Positions 1 through 12,014 of a stretch of DNA of 64,000 nucleotides are shown piece by piece. Source of the DNA: Strix aluco. Taxonomy: Eukaryota; Chordata; Aves; Strigiformes; Strigidae. The stretch covers positions 75,410,303-75,474,302 of the forward strand of contig NC_133935.1 in the NCBI RefSeq assembly GCF_031877795.1. Direction: 5' to 3'. The stretch's first letter is position 1. The number at the start of each line of letters is the position of its first letter. The translations under genes were made by a program, and so were the position numbers. The notes beneath the pieces were generated by a model, which ran no database searches, was not told the DNA's origin, and saw nothing but the letters and a program-made list of their open reading frames with translations.

Positions 1-539
1 GACATAACACAGAAAGCAAAGAAATCTCTCATGAAAACAATTTCTTTGCTAACTAAATTGTCCAGATTATCCTTTTACCTCTAAATGACCTGTTTTCTAC
101 CTAGATTTTAAAGTTATATCCATTGGTTTTAAAGGCCATAGTCTCTTTTGGGTAACTTACTCTGTTCTGAAAAAAATAATTACATGCCTCAATCCTGTAT
201 TATAATACGAAGTGCCAAATACCACATCACCTTGATAAGCCTCTGACCTATTGCAGATCAAATGGGATCTTCCCCTTTGAATATCTATCCACACTGTCCA
301 TATCTAGGCATCTTCCTCCACAGACTATATCATACTGTGTTTATCATCTCTGCAAACTAATTAGCTATAGTTCTCCATTATTTTAAATGTTTAAGAGACT
401 AATGGGGTGGAAGCAACTTCTGAAGAGATAATGCGCATCTAGTCAGGAACATAACTGTCAATAATATGAAAACCCTGGCAAGGCCTCCTTTGGAAGTTTC
501 AATAAATTACATAAAACTGCTCATCTGTGAGTCTGGAGT

Positions 540-1282
540 TGGAGGCCAGTAACTAGTGGTGAACTCCAGAGTCAATACTGGGTCCAGTCTTGTTTAACAT
601 ATTCATTAATGATCTGGGTGATGGAGCAGAGTGTACCCTCACCAACTTGCTGATAACACAAAACTACAAGTGGCCAATATGCCAAAAGGTCATGCTGTCA
701 TACAGAGGGAACTGGACAGGCTGGGGAAATGGGCCTCATGAAGCTCAGAAAGAAGAATTGCAAAGTCCTGCACCTGCACAAGAACAGCCTCAGACACCAG
801 TACATGCTGGAAGCCACTCAGCTGAAAAGGAGCTTGGCAGAAAAGGACCCAAGGGCCCTGGTGGACAACAGGTTGAACATGAGCCAGCAATGTGCCCATG
901 CCACAAAGGCAGCAAATGGTATCCAGACTGCATTAGACAAATCATTGCCAGCAGGCCAAGGAAGGTGATCCTTTCCCTTTATTCAGCACTGGTGAGGCCA
1001 CACCTGGAGTACTGTGTCCAGTTCCAGGCTCCCCAGCACAAGAGACATGGACATACTGCAGAGTCTCCAATGAAAGGTACAAAGGTGATTAAGGGACTAG
1101 AGCATCTCTCCTGTGAGGAAGAGCTGAGACAGCTGGGACTGCTCAGCCTAGAGAAGGGGAGGCTCAGGGGATTTTTACCAAGGTATATGTATCCAGGCAA
1201 CCTGCTCTAGACAACCCTGCTTGAGCATTGGGTTGGACCAGATGACCTCCAGAGGTCCCTGCCAACCTCAACCATTCAGTGA
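540..1282 (+). repeat. CR1 LINE fragment, RT and 3' end
   Basis: This is a 5'-truncated, degraded CR1 copy. Near 590-640 a reverse-transcriptase stretch reads F-N-I-F-I-N-D-L, the core preceding the catalytic region. It is followed by typical downstream blocks: 'gtgaggccacacctggagtactgtgtcc' (split across 988-1020), a 'gaggaagagctgagacagctggg' block, and the terminal 'ttggaccagatgacctccag' and 'gtccctgccaacctcaacc'. Frameshifts separate these blocks, so the 206-codon ORF at 590-1210 is a relic and not a gene. The copy is antisense to FAM185A. Confidence 0.9.
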
Positions 1283-3661
1283 GGCCTAGACACATTCATT
1301 AAACGTTATGTTTTCTTTTCTATGCCAAGTGCTTTAAAACTTCCTTTTTATTAACAATGAAAAAAATAACAGCCTCCTTTTAATAACAGGATTTCAGGAT
1401 TTCATTTTCACAGTTTCAAAGTTCATAGTTTATAACACTTATAGAGGAGTAGTAAGAAAATGAGAGCCTTAATTTTAGCATGTTTAAGGAGAATGCTGAC
1501 CTACACAGGAAAAAACCCCCCTCAAATTACAGAGTGATTTCTTAAGTTGGCAATGGTATTTTATCCCAACAGGAAAAGCACTTTGGGTTTTGCATGATAG
1601 ATTTAATAAATAGTATCCTACAACACTAAATACACCCCTGTATTTTAATATGCATGAGACATGCAATTCTTTGATATCATAGCTTCTTCTTTCCGAGAAG
1701 GATGAATACATAAGCCTAGATTCAGACTTTCAGATTTGGTCCCTTGATTTAAATCCATAGAAACTAAATCTTCATTAGCCAAATTTCTGTAGATTAACTT
1801 TGGCCTAAGTGGGAAACGTGTATTTGAAATATAATGAAGAAACCTGATATTTATAGGATACTTCATTTCTTAGAATGTACCCCATGTATATTAAATAATA
1901 ACAAGAGTACTTAAGGAGATGTAAGAGATCATTTCGTGTTCACTTATCAAGAGCTTTCAGTGCACCCGAACTAGTGAGGGAAGGAAACCATTTTTCAGAA
2001 GAATCAAGTATTTTTCCATTTGTGGCATCCTATGAAAGACTTTCAGACATCATATCTGTAGGAAAACACTGCCTGTTAGAAGTTATTAGAATTGGATCAT
2101 ACTTGGATGTCTAGTTATATTTGTACTGTCTGGAATGTAGACTGGTTAGCTCTATATTAGAACAGAATTATCCATCTGTGGATGAAATGGGTGGTGTGGT
2201 CCATTTTTCTCCTATAAACAAATAGGTATTGACAACTGTAGCAAGATATACATTCTACAAGTACAAAATACCTTATCAAGAGACAAAAAAAGGAATATAT
2301 GGCTCCCAATACAATATAAACTCAAGTACTACAGTAACAACATCCAGAATCTTCAGTGCCATGATATGAGATGCTATAAAACATACATGGTGTAACTTCA
2401 AAACTGTTCATTGCTAACAGAACACATACAGAAACAAAAAAGTTTATTCTTTTAAGCTGCAAGGAAAACCCTGTTGTTCTCAGGCAGCAGCTACGTTTCT
2501 GTATGCTCCAGTTTTTGGAAGTAGTTTCTTCAAGACATAAGCTCTGTCCAGAATGCTATGTAATCTACACTCAAAAGGACAAAGAGAGGGAAGGGGAACA
2601 TGGAAACAAGACTGATGGTAAAATCAAGTAGTAACTCAGAAGATATTAAAAAAAAATGTAGTCCACTATGAGCTAAAATTTTCATTTTTCATAACCTGAC
2701 ACCTGAGGGATAGGAAAAAGCAGCTGATTCCAACCTACCTGGAGAGCAGCACCCTTAATACAGGATGGTGTGGAAGAAAGTATAGGAACAATGTGGAAAA
2801 AAAGAAAATTACAGGTCTGTCATCATCAGAACACAGAAGAAGGTCCCGTTCCGAGATACGAGGTTGGAAGATGAAGTACACTTAAAATGAGAGCCAGAAC
2901 ATCAACATACTTTGAGCAAATGATAAAGACTAAATCAATAGAACTCATTCCTATTAAGAGATAAGTGCGAGCATGAATAATTTTTTTTAAAAAGTACTTA
3001 AGAGCTGTACTTTATGAAGTACATGTCTAAAGACAAGTAAATGTCTTTAATGGAATTCAGAAATGAGGTTTTTAATTTAAAAAATTAAGAATTCCCTAGA
3101 TCACATATTAAGAACTGAATCCTCAAGACAGAACTCACAGATGCAGCCTTACTTCTAAATACATTAAGTTGTTCATTGTTTTATTTTTCAGTTATCCAAA
3201 ACTGTCTTAAATACCATAGTTGATTCCCTACTTAAAACTCTGGCCTTATCACAACACTCTCATCACATAGCAAGTCACTGAAGCTTTTAGGTCATCTAGT
3301 GTTGGTTACTGAAAAAAGAAATTAGCAGAATAAGGCAAGTTGATGCAGACATTTACAAAAAAAGAGTTAAGAGTTTCTTGGATCTCAATATAGTTTTCCT
3401 TGTCAGAATAAGTCCCTGCTGCCCACAAGCTGGTTAAGGTTGTTTTCTCCCCACTGAAACAAAACAACCACCATAAGCTTTATCATTTCTGACTATGCCA
3501 AAAGATTAATTTCTTGAATGCATAATTGGGTTAAACCTAAGTAATCCAGTATGGAAAAAAATTTTCCTTTACCAGCTCAAAAAAAAAAGAAAATTTGGCT
3601 TGGCAGCAGAGTAGAGAATACATAATCAGACCATACCAAAAACATTGAGAAATAAGCATAG

Positions 3662-4335
3662 CAGGACTGAACATGAGCCAGCAGTGTGCCCTGGCAGAAA
3701 TGTCATCCAACAGTATCCTTGGCAGTATTAACTGAAACATGACCAGCATATAAAGGAAGGGATTCTCTCTCTCTACTCAGCACTTATTAGACTACACCTA
3801 GAATACAGAATCCAGTATTGGGGCTCCCAAGAGAAGGGAGACATCAATAACCTGGAGTGAATTCAGAAGAGAAGCACCAAGATAGTCAGGTGTGGAAGCA
3901 CCTTCCTCATGAGGAGAGGCTGAGGGATGAGGGCTTGCTCAGCCTGGAGAACGGACTCCTTCAGGACCTGACAGTAACCCCCTAGTATCTGTAAGGAGGT
4001 GATCAAGAAGACAAAGCCAGGCTCCTCAGAGCAGTGCATGATGAGAGCATGATAGACAACAGACATAAGCTGAAACAAGAGTGTTTCAGTCTGGAGAGAA
4101 GGAAAAATCTTTTTCACCCTAATAACAGTCAAGCAGTGGAACAGTTTGACCAGAGAGGCAGTAGAGTCTGCATCCTTGGAGGTTTTCAAGACCACAGAAT
4201 AAAGCCCTGAGCAACCTCACAGTTGACATGGCTTTGAGCAGGAGGCTGGAGACTAGAGACTGCTTGAGCTGGGGAGCTGGACAAGATGGCCTCCAGAAGT
4301 CCCTTCCAACCTCAACTGTTCTGTGGTTCTACAAC
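3662..4335 (+). repeat. CR1 LINE fragment, 3' end
   Basis: The copy begins with the 'aacatgagccagcagtgtgcc' block of CR1 ORF2 and ends with 'ccttccaacctcaactgttctgtgg'. It matches the order of blocks in the better preserved copy at 31,005-31,845 but is heavily mutated and carries indels. It is antisense to FAM185A and lies in its intron 5. Confidence 0.9.
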
Positions 4336-6466
4336 TTCCTGAGGTCTCTTCCAACCTGAGTTTTCTTATAAATTTACCAAATAAAAATTTAAAAGATTAA
4401 ACTAGTTCTAAAAACAAAGTACTCTGTTACTTTTTGTAAGATTATTCAGATTTCTAATGACTACTTTTAGTAGTAACTTAAACTAGAAGTAAAAAAAAGT
4501 CTGGTTGTTTTAAATTAAAACCCATGCAAAACCCATAGAACATCTGTTAGAAGTAGGAAGCTTCTAATATAGGGTTGGAAAACAATTTGTCTGTGACTAA
4601 CAAAGCTCACAGAAAAAAAAAATAATACCTACTTTCATATTTTCACAATGTCACTGTGAAACACTGCTGTATGCCAGACACAAAATCAGACTGAATTTTG
4701 GATAGAGTCTTCAAAAAATAAAAATAGATTTACACAAGCAAGTAATACCAAAATAAATAAAACTATTCCATCAATAATAAAAAAACAGAAAATTAAAGGG
4801 AGTGAGACAACAGCATTAGTTTCCTGTTTTAATGCACAATTATACAAGAATAAGAAACTGTTAATACAGTTGCTTATGTTTTCCCCAAAATATTTTGAAA
4901 AAAAATCCAGCACTCTCAACTATGTTTTAGTTTGACTTGTAAATAAATCTCTTAAAAGCTAAGGATACCTCCCCAAAAATCTAGAGATGAGTACATTTTT
5001 TCAGTTAATTGATAAAATTCTGGCTCCAGTGAAAAAAATTAACTACATCCCTATGAAAACCCAGCCAGAGAAGTTGGAAGATCTGATTTATTCTTCCTAT
5101 TTCTATCAAAAAATCCTTGTCAAATCTCTGACAATCTAACAAATTATCTTGTGGTATAAATTTCTCATACACAAAAATCTTTCACTTAAAACTTTACCTT
5201 TTCTTTCTCAAGCTTTTAGAGTTAAGCCACTGGATCTTTAGTTATTTGCCTTTGGAAAAATCCATAAAAGTCTTAAGACTGTTTAATACTTTTTAGGAAA
5301 AGTCTAAACTAGTGATTTCAGAATTGAAATCTGAGAAATAAAGCTTATTCAACTGTAAGATGTGTCTTAATGTTTAAGCTGAACCTGGTTAATTAAGGAA
5401 AATAATCATCATCTGTTGATGGAAAAAGCTGCCTCCTGTGTTGAGACCTTTATTTAAACGCTCTTCATATTCTATGAGTTTATTTAACAGAAGGAAAAAC
5501 AGACTAGCAACCTTAATTTAATTCTGTGGTTTAATGACTAACTCCTAAGAATGTGTATTGCGTTCATTTTCCAGCAATGTTAATATAGATCGCCTAAAAA
5601 CATAAGAGTTGTAACGGTACAGCTCGTCCCTAAACAATGCTTAGTGAGTGACTATGGTTACTACCATTAGCAGAAGTCTTTGAGATTTGGGCCTATAACC
5701 AAGTTTATTTACAGAAGGGGAAGTCCTTCTATGTACATTCAGGACACTGAGCCTTGTCTATGATTTTGTTCCTTCAATTTTCTGCCATAGAAATAACCAG
5801 AATTTGAGTTTCTCACTTTTGTGTTGATGTACTATAAAAATGGTCAAAGAAGAGGCCCTAATATTTTCCGAGAATAATGCAACTGATATAATGTATACCA
5901 TAATTGTTAACTCCAAGTTATACTGTTGCATAATACCTCAACTTCCTGATTTATGAGCTGTTAAGGGAAAACAGTGATTAGTGTAGTTTGGGAATGGTGT
6001 TTAAATTGTCACAAGCCTCCCCCCCAATATGTAATACATCAAATGACTAATGCTTTTTGATATAAAAATTAAACATAGCTAATCATTGATACAACAAATG
6101 TAAGATAGAGAACTAGGTTAAAAGCAAAATGACTGTATTTGATGCACGCTTAGTCTTTTCTTCATGTCCTTTTATCCCATCTTAATCTAAAAGACAACAC
6201 CTAGACTCAGTCTAACTTGTACAAAGCCCAGCAGGTACTGTGGTATCAAAAGCTAGACAGTGTGCCGTGCCCAACTGCAAAAGGCTGACAGTCAAGTTTG
6301 GAAAGGATCTACTTCAGCTACACAGCTATCAGTGCTACTCCTGAAAAGAAAAGAGGGCGGAAACATCTGTGAGAAATCACCTCCCTTTTACTTTCCCTGT
6401 GAATATTTAGCTTTTAGAAAAAGTAAGAGCGAGAAAGAGGTATCTCAGAGAAAAGGTAGAACCTAC

Positions 6467-6508
6467 CTACTGTGATACTCCCTGTTTTGGTCTGAAGGCT
6501 GGTGTTAC
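6467..6508 (-). CDS. FAM185A: FAM185A coding exon 5
   Basis: This 42-nt exon is bounded by an acceptor (ttctctaatag) and a donor (gtaggt) on the minus strand. It enters in phase 1 after exon 4, completing the split Gly codon, and encodes G-N-T-S-L-Q-T-K-T-G-S-I-T-V before ending in phase 1. The strand-turn-strand pattern continues the repeated beta-strand character of the DUF4097/adhesin-like fold. It corresponds to the N-I-T-L-Q-S-K-M-G-N-I-T-V segment I recall from human FAM185A. The exon is too short for ORF scanning alone. The exact ends rest on splice consensus plus phase agreement. The following exon is not in the window. Confidence 0.85.
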   Translation of the reverse strand, partial: VTPAFRPKQGVSQ

Positions 6509-9049
6509 CTATTAGAGAAAGAAAAGGGGAAAAAAAAAGCATATTATTTAACTGGTTTCTGAAATTGTAACAAAGGCTCACAGGTAATGTGATTTTATAC
6601 AAGGGCATTACAGTTGTGTATCTGATTTGCATATAAAAGCAAAATAGTTAAACCAGTTATATTGCTTGAGTATTACAAACAAAAAAATCTCAACACATGG
6701 GTAACAATGAAGCAATTCCAGACAAGAAAAACACTCTGAGTAAAGCTTAAAGACACAGACTGGATGTGAGAGAGAGGCATTGCAAGGCTAAAGCATGAGA
6801 TTTTTCTCATTTTATTTTTTTTTAATTGTTCCGATGCCTGCAACTGCACTGTGGATGATTTAAGCCATTTAATAGGATGACCAACAAACAGTTTCTGTTT
6901 TCCTCTTTTATATACACACATGATCTGCCTCCCACCCCTGGGTGATTTTTTTCTTTACCTTCAGAGGCTACTTCCTGGACTCACTGAACATTACCTACTC
7001 CCTCCAAACTTATTCTTATGTACATGACAACCCCTTGTCAATGCTTTTCATTTACTTCAGTAAGATCTGAGTGTGTTGAACAAACTGTAGAACAAACTAA
7101 AAGAACATGTAAGGCATAGAAGTAGAATGGTCTCCTATTGAACTTGCATTACTTTGAACAGGCACTGGTGTTTTAACCTTAAAATCTCAAAATACATACT
7201 CTTCCCCTTTATCTGTGGCATCAAGGAAATCTGGATGGACAGATGGACCTCATAACTACACTAACAGTCCAAAGTTGGTAGAAACTTCCATAGTTCCATG
7301 TAGATTATACATATATAATTGTCTCACAAAACCATTTTAAATTAAAAAACTAAACCACAACCCTCATCCTCCCAGGAGGATAATAGATTGAAAAATAAGA
7401 TTTATCACAGTAATTCCAATTTAGTAATACAACAATTTTCAGATTTTTTGGGAGAGGCCTTTAGAATTTGCAAAAATCAAGCTCTGGTCCCATCTTCTGT
7501 AATTCTACAGTAGTAAACAGCTATTAGGGTTGAATGCATTCCACTGTATATGACCTGTAGTGTTGCTCTTAGTGGTCCGTGGGCTGAAAGCTAGAAAAGC
7601 AGCCTATCATCAATAGTCTTAAATTCATTATTTCAAGAACATACTGTACAAAATACTTAGGGGTTCTGAAAAATCAGAGTTCAGACAAAACCGTTTCTCA
7701 ATGAACTTGAAAGATATTTGGCTTTACTGTTTGCTGTTTTTAAAAGGCACACTATAATTATCCCACCCTTTTCCCCATTTTATCATGACTAGTATTATTT
7801 TTGTACAAACTACAAAAAAGCCTAGGGTTTTGTCAGCCACCAACTCCCACGGAGCTGAAGTTAAATTATACTCTGTCTGAATAGACCCTGGGACTTGCAG
7901 ATTTGCTGGTCTGTTCTTTGTTTCTTGTTTTCTGTTTTGATAAGCAGGTCCTTGAAAAATATTAAACATGTAGAAATCAAACTCCTATTAACCACAAACT
8001 TATATGGCAGATATGACTAATGTTGCATAATGTACACATATTAATGTGATAAGCTCACTTCAAACATTTAGTTAGAACAAAAGTTGCTTTTAAAGCAGGT
8101 GGGAATGTCCTGCTGTGTTGTGACCTCAACCATCTACAAGCAGCGCACAGAAGAGTACTTCTGGTCATGTAATTGTTCAGTGATGGCCAACACTTCACTT
8201 ACAACTTTTAAGCTAGCCAAGTATTTTCTGGACACATCAAGGGCAAAGAGAAAGACCTGACTAGAGGTAATTACCAGTTTGATTATTACATCCAACTGAC
8301 TTCAGCATTGTAGTGCAATACTAAAAAGTCTAAAATATACTAGTTTTAACAGAATATTGATGACAGTGGCTTGGTGTTTCTCTTTTTGTTGCGTCTGAAG
8401 AAACAGGGGTTTTTTCTATCATGTACAAGCTTTGCTTCTCCATAAACACTATAAGACTTCAGACTACTGTATTGCAAGTCACAATCAGTATAGGACCAGG
8501 GGCAAAAGATGGCTTTTGGGATATAAAAAAAAGGCATCACTTTACACTGTATTATTTCCATTCCTTCAATTTGTTCTGAAGGTACTCAAGGTGGCAGGGT
8601 TATTTTGATGCACAGAAGTAGTAAATAAACCACCATGCAGCTTTTTACCACTTTGACTTTGTATTTTAAATGTGCATCAGACTAAAGTACAAGACATGCC
8701 TAAAAAGGAACAAAATAAAATTAATTTCTACAATTCCACTTTATATACAGTGAAATCCAGAAACATTAGCAGAAATTTAATGGAATATACTTTGGTATAT
8801 CAGATTCTTTTCAGAAGGGATTATAGAATGCTAAGCTCAAGTATTATACCATACTACCTTTGAAACATTGCAAATTTTCTACTCGTCTTATTCAGGCCAC
8901 TGACAGGACAAAGCAGCTATATATTCACCTTTTCCTATATATTACTTAGTGTAAATACATAAAATAACTTCAATAACCATGTTTTCCAGTGTGATTCCCT
9001 CACATAATGAAATAGTTGCTAGACTATGAAAGAAGAAAAGGTTAAAAGC

Positions 9050-9735
9050 AAATATAAAGCCCTGCACATGAGTCTCATCCACCCTGTAAAGCAGTAAAAA
9101 TTGAGTAGTGACTGTTTGCAAAAAAGCTTTGCAGGTAAGGACCTGGGCATCTTGATGGACACCAACTTCAGTATGAGTCATTAAAGAAGGTCAACTGCAT
9201 ACTGAGCTATATGATTAAGCAGGTAAAGGCCTCTTGTGAGACTGCATTTGGACTGTTGTGTCCAATTTTGGCCTTCCCAGTCAAGAAAGACACTGATGTA
9301 CTGAAGTGAGGCCAGAGAACAGTATTGAGAAGATTAGGGGCCCAAAGCACACTACAGATGCTCAGAAAGTTGGGCTTGTTTTGCTTTAAAAGGAGAAGGC
9401 TGAGGAAGAATCTGTTGTGGTCATCAACTACCTAATGGGAGGGTATAGAAAAGACAGACTCTTCTCATGGTGATGCAGCAAGAAGAAGGGATAACAGTTA
9501 CAAGTTGCCATAATGGAAACTATGATAAAAAAACAAAAGAGGAAAGCCTTTTTTCCCACCAGAAGGGTAATTCAAGACTGGAACAAGTCATCCAGAAAGG
9601 TCATGCAATCTCCATCCTTGAGAATATTGAAAGCTCAACCAGACAAGGCCATGAGCAAGTTCACTCTAATTGAGCCCACTTTAAGCATTAGTTTGGACTA
9701 GATGTCAAATTCCTTTCCAACTGAAACTATTTTGT
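9050..9735 (+). repeat. CR1 LINE fragment, old
   Basis: CR1 ORF2 blocks are recognisable in order: 'aaggacctgggcatcttgatgg', 'ctcttgtgagactgcatttgg', 'aggagaaggctgaggaagaa', 'gaacaagtcatccagaaagg', and the tail 'tttggactagatgtcaaattcctttccaactg'. Divergence is high, with several deletions, so it is older than the copy at 31 kb. It lies antisense within FAM185A intron 4. Confidence 0.85.
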
Positions 9736-11422
9736 GAATAAAACAAATCAATAATTAATGCAACTCAACCCAAGACTTTGGCACAGTTGCAAAGAGGGGT
9801 TTCCTTCTTCTCCTACATGCCCCTCTGTGGAGAGGTTTCACGGTAACGTTACTGCCCCTTGGATAAAGTAGCACATTTCTCAGTCTCAGAGCTGTTGACC
9901 TTTTGTTTTTCAAGTGTCAACTCGAGAGCTCAGTGGCACCCAACATGTCTAATGCCTGTTACAGAAGCTGGTGAAAATGACTCAAAACCAATTTATTCAA
10001 AATAATGCATTATTCATTTGCCATAAAAGTATGAAGCATGCAAAAGAGCAATTAAGAAAGCCTGGGCACTGACAGCATTGGAATTGTACAGCCCAAGATT
10101 CAATTACAAAATGAGTCTCAGGCAGGTCTGTAAAGTTTGTGTTGCCCTGACTTCAAAGTTCTCAGTGCAAAAGCTATGAAGTCTAGCTCAGCGCTGTGCA
10201 CAGATGTGCTGATTTTATGGCAACTCTAGTATCAGCACACTATCAGCTATAGCAAAATAGGGGCTTAACTGCCCAAGAAACAATCTGTTCAAGAGTTTAC
10301 AAACAAAACTACTACTAAAATTGAGCTACCTCATGAGCAAAGACTAGAAGTGAAAGTATTTTCTAACGTAAAATTATAATAGTTTATCTTTTCCACTAAT
10401 ATCTATGGTTTTGTATGTATATATGTATATGCAATATAATATTTTAAAATACTTTAAAAGTATTTGCTCTTATTATTAAAACATGATTGAGGAGTATCAT
10501 GTTTTACAGAAAACATTTTTCTGAAAGAATAGACTAGAATTACCAAGCAAATGTTAGTGTGCAATTGTTTTTAAAAGATACACCTAAAATAACGTTAGGT
10601 GTTCCAGACCTATTTAGTAGAGCTCAAAAATAATCCTGAAATAATGCAAGAAATGTCTTTATAATTTGGATACAATTCTATTTGTTTTCACATTGTTCTT
10701 CAGCTAAATAACAGTGAGGCATTACTAAGGAAGTAAGTCACTAACTACAGCAGTTATTTCATTTTTGTACCAAGAAAACAAAAATAAACTTTTGGATGTG
10801 CAGAGAGGCATGAACACATTCACAAACTGATTATTCCACAGTATCATTATATCGGTTTGAAGTTAAAAAAAAAACCAAACCAAAACAAAGCAAAACAGCT
10901 TATCAGACAGAAGTACCAGTAACAACAAGAAAAAAAAAGTCTTATTTCAGACTATGCATGCTGAAGTGAACTTTACCTAACATGTTTAGAAAGCATTCTT
11001 AAAATTACTATAAATCAACAAAGGAGTTGCTCCTTTAAGAAAGAAATAAGAGTAATTTCTCAAACAAGATGACAACACAAAATTGCTAAGAAATTGCAGC
11101 AAGTTGTTTACAAGACATATAGCTGGAAATCTGGAACTCTGACTTGAGTAATTTTCACTCTTTGTACATCCTCCAGTTTGTTTTACTTAATGTTAAATCA
11201 CCACAAATACATTACAGAACAGCCAGAATTCAGTGGGAATTTTTTTAAACTAGAAAACCACATCAGATTCCGACCTTGACTACTGTTTATGTAAAAGACA
11301 ATTAATTTTAGTTCTAGGTGAAGGACATTAAAGGGTGGAAGGACTGGAGACTTTTTTCTCCCCCAAAGAACAGGAACTGTCACCACTCTTAGTATAGTGT
11401 GCTAGCACACACACACAGCCTA

Positions 11423-11450
11423 TGCTAAAAGCTTTCTGCTAAAAGCTTCT
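11423..11450. repeat. 14-bp tandem duplication
   Basis: The 14-mer tgctaaaagctttc is followed directly by tgctaaaagcttct, two copies differing only at the end. It lies just after a five-unit CA run. It is probably neutral intronic slippage. Confidence 0.85.
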
Positions 11451-11875
11451 AAACATGACCGAGTTCTACCATAGCAGATGCTGTAAGAGTTAGTTCTATG
11501 AAGAAAATAAGCATGGAGAGAGGGAAGAGAAGCCTCTTTACTACTTTTAGTATTATTTTCATTTCTGAATTTTAAAATATTTTGACATCCTTAGTATGTG
11601 TGATGCTTCCTTCCTATAATACACACTTTTTGCTATTTCACAAGTGTGCTTATAAAACTGTTTTTAAAAATAAATACAGTATGCTATATGGTAAGTTAAT
11701 TCTCATCAATTCCATCTCTAACAAATACAGAACTGTTTTGTTCATATACTGTGCACAGATGATTTAGTGATAACCTACAGCATTAGTCCATTCATTAATG
11801 TGCACATTATTGATACCTTCAAAGCAGCTAAGTTTGTGACACTATCTTCCTAATGATGTGACAATATTTCCTTAC

Positions 11876-12014
11876 CATGAATACTTCCCAGCAGAATATC
11901 ACCACCTACTGAAGACAGAGATGATGATTCTGCATAGAGATACTTAGTTTTCAGCAGCCCATCTTCAGTAGATATGTTGATGGATGTCCCCTGCAGCTTC
12001 TCTATATTCACACT
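11876..12014 (-). CDS. FAM185A: FAM185A coding exon 4
   Basis: This 139-nt exon on the minus strand has acceptor tttctcttag and donor ATG|GTAAGG. Reading in phase 0 from exon 3 it encodes S-V-N-I-E-K-L-Q-G-T-S-I-N-I-S-T-E-D-G-L and on through K-Y-L-Y-A-E-S-S and G-D-I-L-L-G-S-I-H. It ends in phase 1. The segment matches the human FAM185A block that reads K-L-Q-G-S-S-V-N-V-S-T-E-D-G-L-L (recalled). The S-V-N-I-type and G-D-I-type short strands repeat as in DUF4097 beta-solenoid-like proteins. No stop or frameshift is present, so this exon appears intact. Confidence 0.93.

Larger units (their letters stand above)
1..6466 (-). other. FAM185A: FAM185A intron 5 (partial; gene continues off left edge)
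   Basis: The donor GT of exon 5 lies at 6466-6465 on the minus strand. I searched the rest to position 1 for the next expected FAM185A segment (a D-S-S-S-G-C-like start followed by a G-A-I-D-V-Y-like strand) and did not find it. The last exons, about 130 residues by comparison with the roughly 390-residue human protein recalled from memory, are therefore inferred to lie left of the window. The interval is AT-rich and holds two CR1 copies (about 540-1282 and 3662-4335) and otherwise only simple A/T runs. Nothing else supportable was seen. Confidence 0.7.
6509..11875 (-). other. FAM185A: FAM185A intron 4
   Basis: The intron is defined by exon 4 donor (ATG|GTAAGG) and exon 5 acceptor. It contains one CR1 copy at about 9050-9735, an AT-rich TATG/TATA stretch near 10,413-10,432, a short CA run at 11,406-11,417 and a 14-bp tandem duplication at 11,423-11,450. 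No other gene was supportable. Confidence 0.8.

Noticed and set aside
590..1210. 206-codon plus-strand ORF
   Set aside because: It lies wholly in a degraded CR1 element, a reverse-transcriptase relic joined by frame changes.
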